From Planococcaceae bacterium UBA3370 (lineage in GTDB: Bacteria > Bacillota > Bacilli > Bacillales_A > Planococcaceae), in the NCBI GenBank assembly GCA_002360295.1, contig DEQI01000229.1, positions 369 through 8,048 on the forward strand: DNA of 7,680 bases, in the 5' to 3' direction. Shown in pieces: positions 6,322 through 7,680 of this stretch. How positions within the stretch are numbered: position 1 is the first letter of the stretch; every line of letters starts with the position of its first letter. Position numbers and translations under genes: made by a program. The notes below the pieces were generated by a model. That model was not told the DNA's origin. It did no database searches and saw only the letters and a list, made by a program, of their open reading frames with translations.

Positions 6322-7221
6322 TTAAACGAGCGTTTCCCCAAATAATGATCCAATAAGAGCAACCGCTACATCAGCTGTTTTATTCTTTTCATCTAATATT
6401 GGATTAACCTCTACAAACTCAACAGAAGTTAAAATATGTGCCTCCTGTAACATCTCCATAGCAAGGTGGCTTTCACGATACGTAATCCCCCCTGCTACAG
6501 GAGTTCCAACACCTGGTGTATAGAGTGGGTCTAGTGCATCTAAATCTAACGATAAATGCACACCATCTACACCATTACCTTTTAAATAACGAATGGCATC
6601 TTCCATTACTGAAGCCATTCCTAAACGGTCTATTTCATGCATCGTATATATTTTAATATTTTGCTCTTTTATTAATTGACGTTCTCCTTCATCAATGGAA
6701 CGTGCACCAATAATAATAATGTTTTCTTTTTTTATTTTTGGCCCATTATAATGGATCGATGTTAAGCGTTCATGACCAAGGCCTAGACTGACCGCTAGTG
6801 GCATGCCATGAATATTCCCAGATGGTGTTGTTTCTGGTGTGTTAATATCTGCATGAGCATCAAACCATATAACCCCTAGATTATCGTATTTCGATAGCCC
6901 TGCTAATGTTCCAATCGCAATACTATGGTCACCACCTAATACAAGTGGAGTAGTCCCATCTTGCACTGCATGTTCCACTTTTTGTGCAAGCTTCGTACTT
7001 AACGCGACTACCTCATCTAAATTGAGCAATTTTTCATACTGAGATTGCTCCGTCGTTAATTTATCAATCCAAATATCTCCCTTATCATAAACCATATAAC
7101 CAAGTGCTTGTAATCGTTCTACCACCCCTGCATAACGAATGGCACTTGGCCCCATATCTACTCCTCGTCGTCGTTGCCCATAATCAGAAGGTACCCCAAT
7201 AATCGATACTAATTTTTGCAT
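6322..7221 (-). CDS. rocF: Arginase
   Basis: Cytoplasmic binuclear-manganese enzyme that hydrolyses arginine to ornithine and urea, the first step of arginine use as nitrogen and carbon source. The 299-residue product has the full ureohydrolase signature. Metal ligands are H99 in GGDHS, D121, H123 and D125 in DAHADIN, and D226 and D228 in [16 protein letters not shown] (135-141) carries the catalytic-type His138; [10 protein letters not shown] (236-245) and VEFVEVNP (267-274) with Glu271 line the substrate pocket. Length and motifs are normal for bacterial arginase rather than agmatinase. The ATG at 7221 follows AAAGGGG at 8-base spacing. Upstream lie a promoter and an ARG-box-like site. I see no terminator in the 123 bases before sigW, so some read-through into sigW is possible. 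Confidence 0.97.
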   Translation of the reverse strand: MQKLVSIIGVPSDYGQRRRGVDMGPSAIRYAGVVERLQALGYMVYDKGDIWIDKLTTEQSQYEKLLNLDEVVALSTKLAQKVEHAVQDGTTPLVLGGDHSIAIGTLAGLSKYDNLGVIWFDAHADINTPETTPSGNIHGMPLAVSLGLGHERLTSIHYNGPKIKKENIIIIGARSIDEGERQLIKEQNIKIYTMHEIDRLGMASVMEDAIRYLKGNGVDGVHLSLDLDALDPLYTPGVGTPVAGGITYRESHLAMEMLQEAHILTSVEFVEVNPILDEKNKTADVAVALIGSLFGETLV

Positions 7222-7247
7222 TCATACATCCCCTTTCATGTACCCCT

Positions 7248-7277
7248 ATTGTAATGTTTACAGTGAGAATGGCTCAA
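7248..7277 (-). promoter_or_regulatory. Candidate sigma-A promoter for rocF
   Basis: TTGAGC (7272-7277) and TACAAT (7248-7253) are 18 bases apart on the minus strand, matching consensus at four and five of six positions. The start site would be near 7241, only about 20 bases before the ATG. No -24/-12 (sigma-L/sigma-54) element of the kind that drives B. subtilis roc operons was found here. Confidence 0.5.
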
Positions 7278-7288
7278 CTGTACATTTT

Positions 7289-7306
7289 TACGAATAATTA
7301 TACAAA
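7289..7306. promoter_or_regulatory. Candidate ARG box (ArgR/AhrC operator) upstream of rocF
   Basis: The 18-base site TACGAATAATTATACAAA fits the degenerate operator TNTGNATWWWWATNCANA with one mismatch in the defined positions. Against the stricter palindrome TGAATWWWWATTCA it has two. It lies about 12 bases upstream of the candidate -35, near -57. Arginine-responsive control of arginase by AhrC is known in B. subtilis, usually as activation. Binding here is inferred. Confidence 0.5.
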
Positions 7307-7680
7307 AGCAAAATAAATCCCCATTTCCTTATGGACCTAATCAGGAAGGATCCCCTTAATTATGCTTTAGTTTTTCGATTTATCTTTGTTTCAAGGAAAA
7401 TGTAGTTCATACTTACGAGCCCCATAAAAACGAGAAAACCATAAATAGTATTGTTGAAAAATTGAAACCAAAAATCATTTCACATTCTATCAGACAATTA
7501 CCAATGATTCTTACTTAATATGCAAGAATTTAACTATAGCACTCTTTTACACCAGTAAGTACTTGAAGCAATATAAAGTCTCTTTACCTTATACATAAGA
7601 GATTGAAATGCCCTATAGACAGTACACTTTATCCACTATAGCTTGACCCCAAAAGAACCTCTTTTATTTTCTCTAAATAA
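7307..7680. other. Intergenic stretch with no confident gene
   Basis: AT-rich DNA upstream of rocF. The longest suspicious frame is a 39-codon minus-strand stretch (7360-7479) encoding a hydrophobic, F-rich segment ending in FLETKINRKTKA. It lacks a start codon in its first 18 codons, has no SD, and is cut off by a TGA upstream. It may be a decayed gene end or chance. CTATAG occurs three times (7534-7539, 7613-7618, 7636-7641). I recognise no tRNA, rRNA, riboswitch or intact mobile element. The upstream neighbour lies outside the window. Confidence 0.6.

Noticed and set aside
1..7680. CRISPR array, tRNA or rRNA genes, intact transposase, phage genes
   Set aside because: I looked on both strands and saw no spaced repeats, no rRNA/tRNA signature sequences and no transposase or phage reading frames.

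Overview
This window is a conserved Bacillales core locus. All seven genes lie on the minus strand, so transcription runs from high to low coordinates. The order is rocF (arginase), sigW (ECF sigma factor), rsiW (its membrane anti-sigma factor), cdaA (c-di-AMP synthase), cdaR (its membrane regulator), glmM (phosphoglucosamine mutase), then the 5' part of glmS (GlcN-6-P synthase), which runs off the left edge. The proteins resemble Bacillus subtilis SigW, RsiW, CdaA, GlmM and GlmS closely enough to name them. The AT-rich DNA, rocF upstream of sigW and the short CdaR suggest a Bacillaceae/Planococcaceae-type endospore former (Lysinibacillus or a relative). That genus guess is inference only.

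Region by region: 7307-7680 holds no convincing gene. 7248-7306 carries a sigma-A-like promoter and a good match to an arginine-repressor (ArgR/AhrC) operator in front of rocF. 6322-7221 is rocF, with no visible terminator after it. 6239-6264 is a textbook sigma-W promoter, so sigW-rsiW (6198-5011) should be autoregulated. 4915-5010 contains a long perfect hairpin, probably the end of the sigW-rsiW unit. An extended -10 promoter then starts cdaA-cdaR-glmM (4802-1531), where cdaA and cdaR overlap by 8 bases. A strong hairpin with a T-run ends glmM. The 660 bases between glmM and glmS are a rich RNA leader: a sigma-A promoter, a possible tiny reading frame, a clear glmS ribozyme, a large unexplained stem-loop and a hairpin that buries the glmS ribosome binding site.

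Functionally, GlmS and GlmM make consecutive intermediates of UDP-GlcNAc, the peptidoglycan precursor. CdaA makes c-di-AMP and is controlled by CdaR and GlmM. SigW/RsiW answer envelope stress. The cluster therefore joins cell-wall precursor supply, c-di-AMP signalling and envelope-stress response; arginase is a metabolic neighbour. I see no wholly new system. The most unusual material is the layered glmS leader, which appears to have more control elements than the ribozyme alone.
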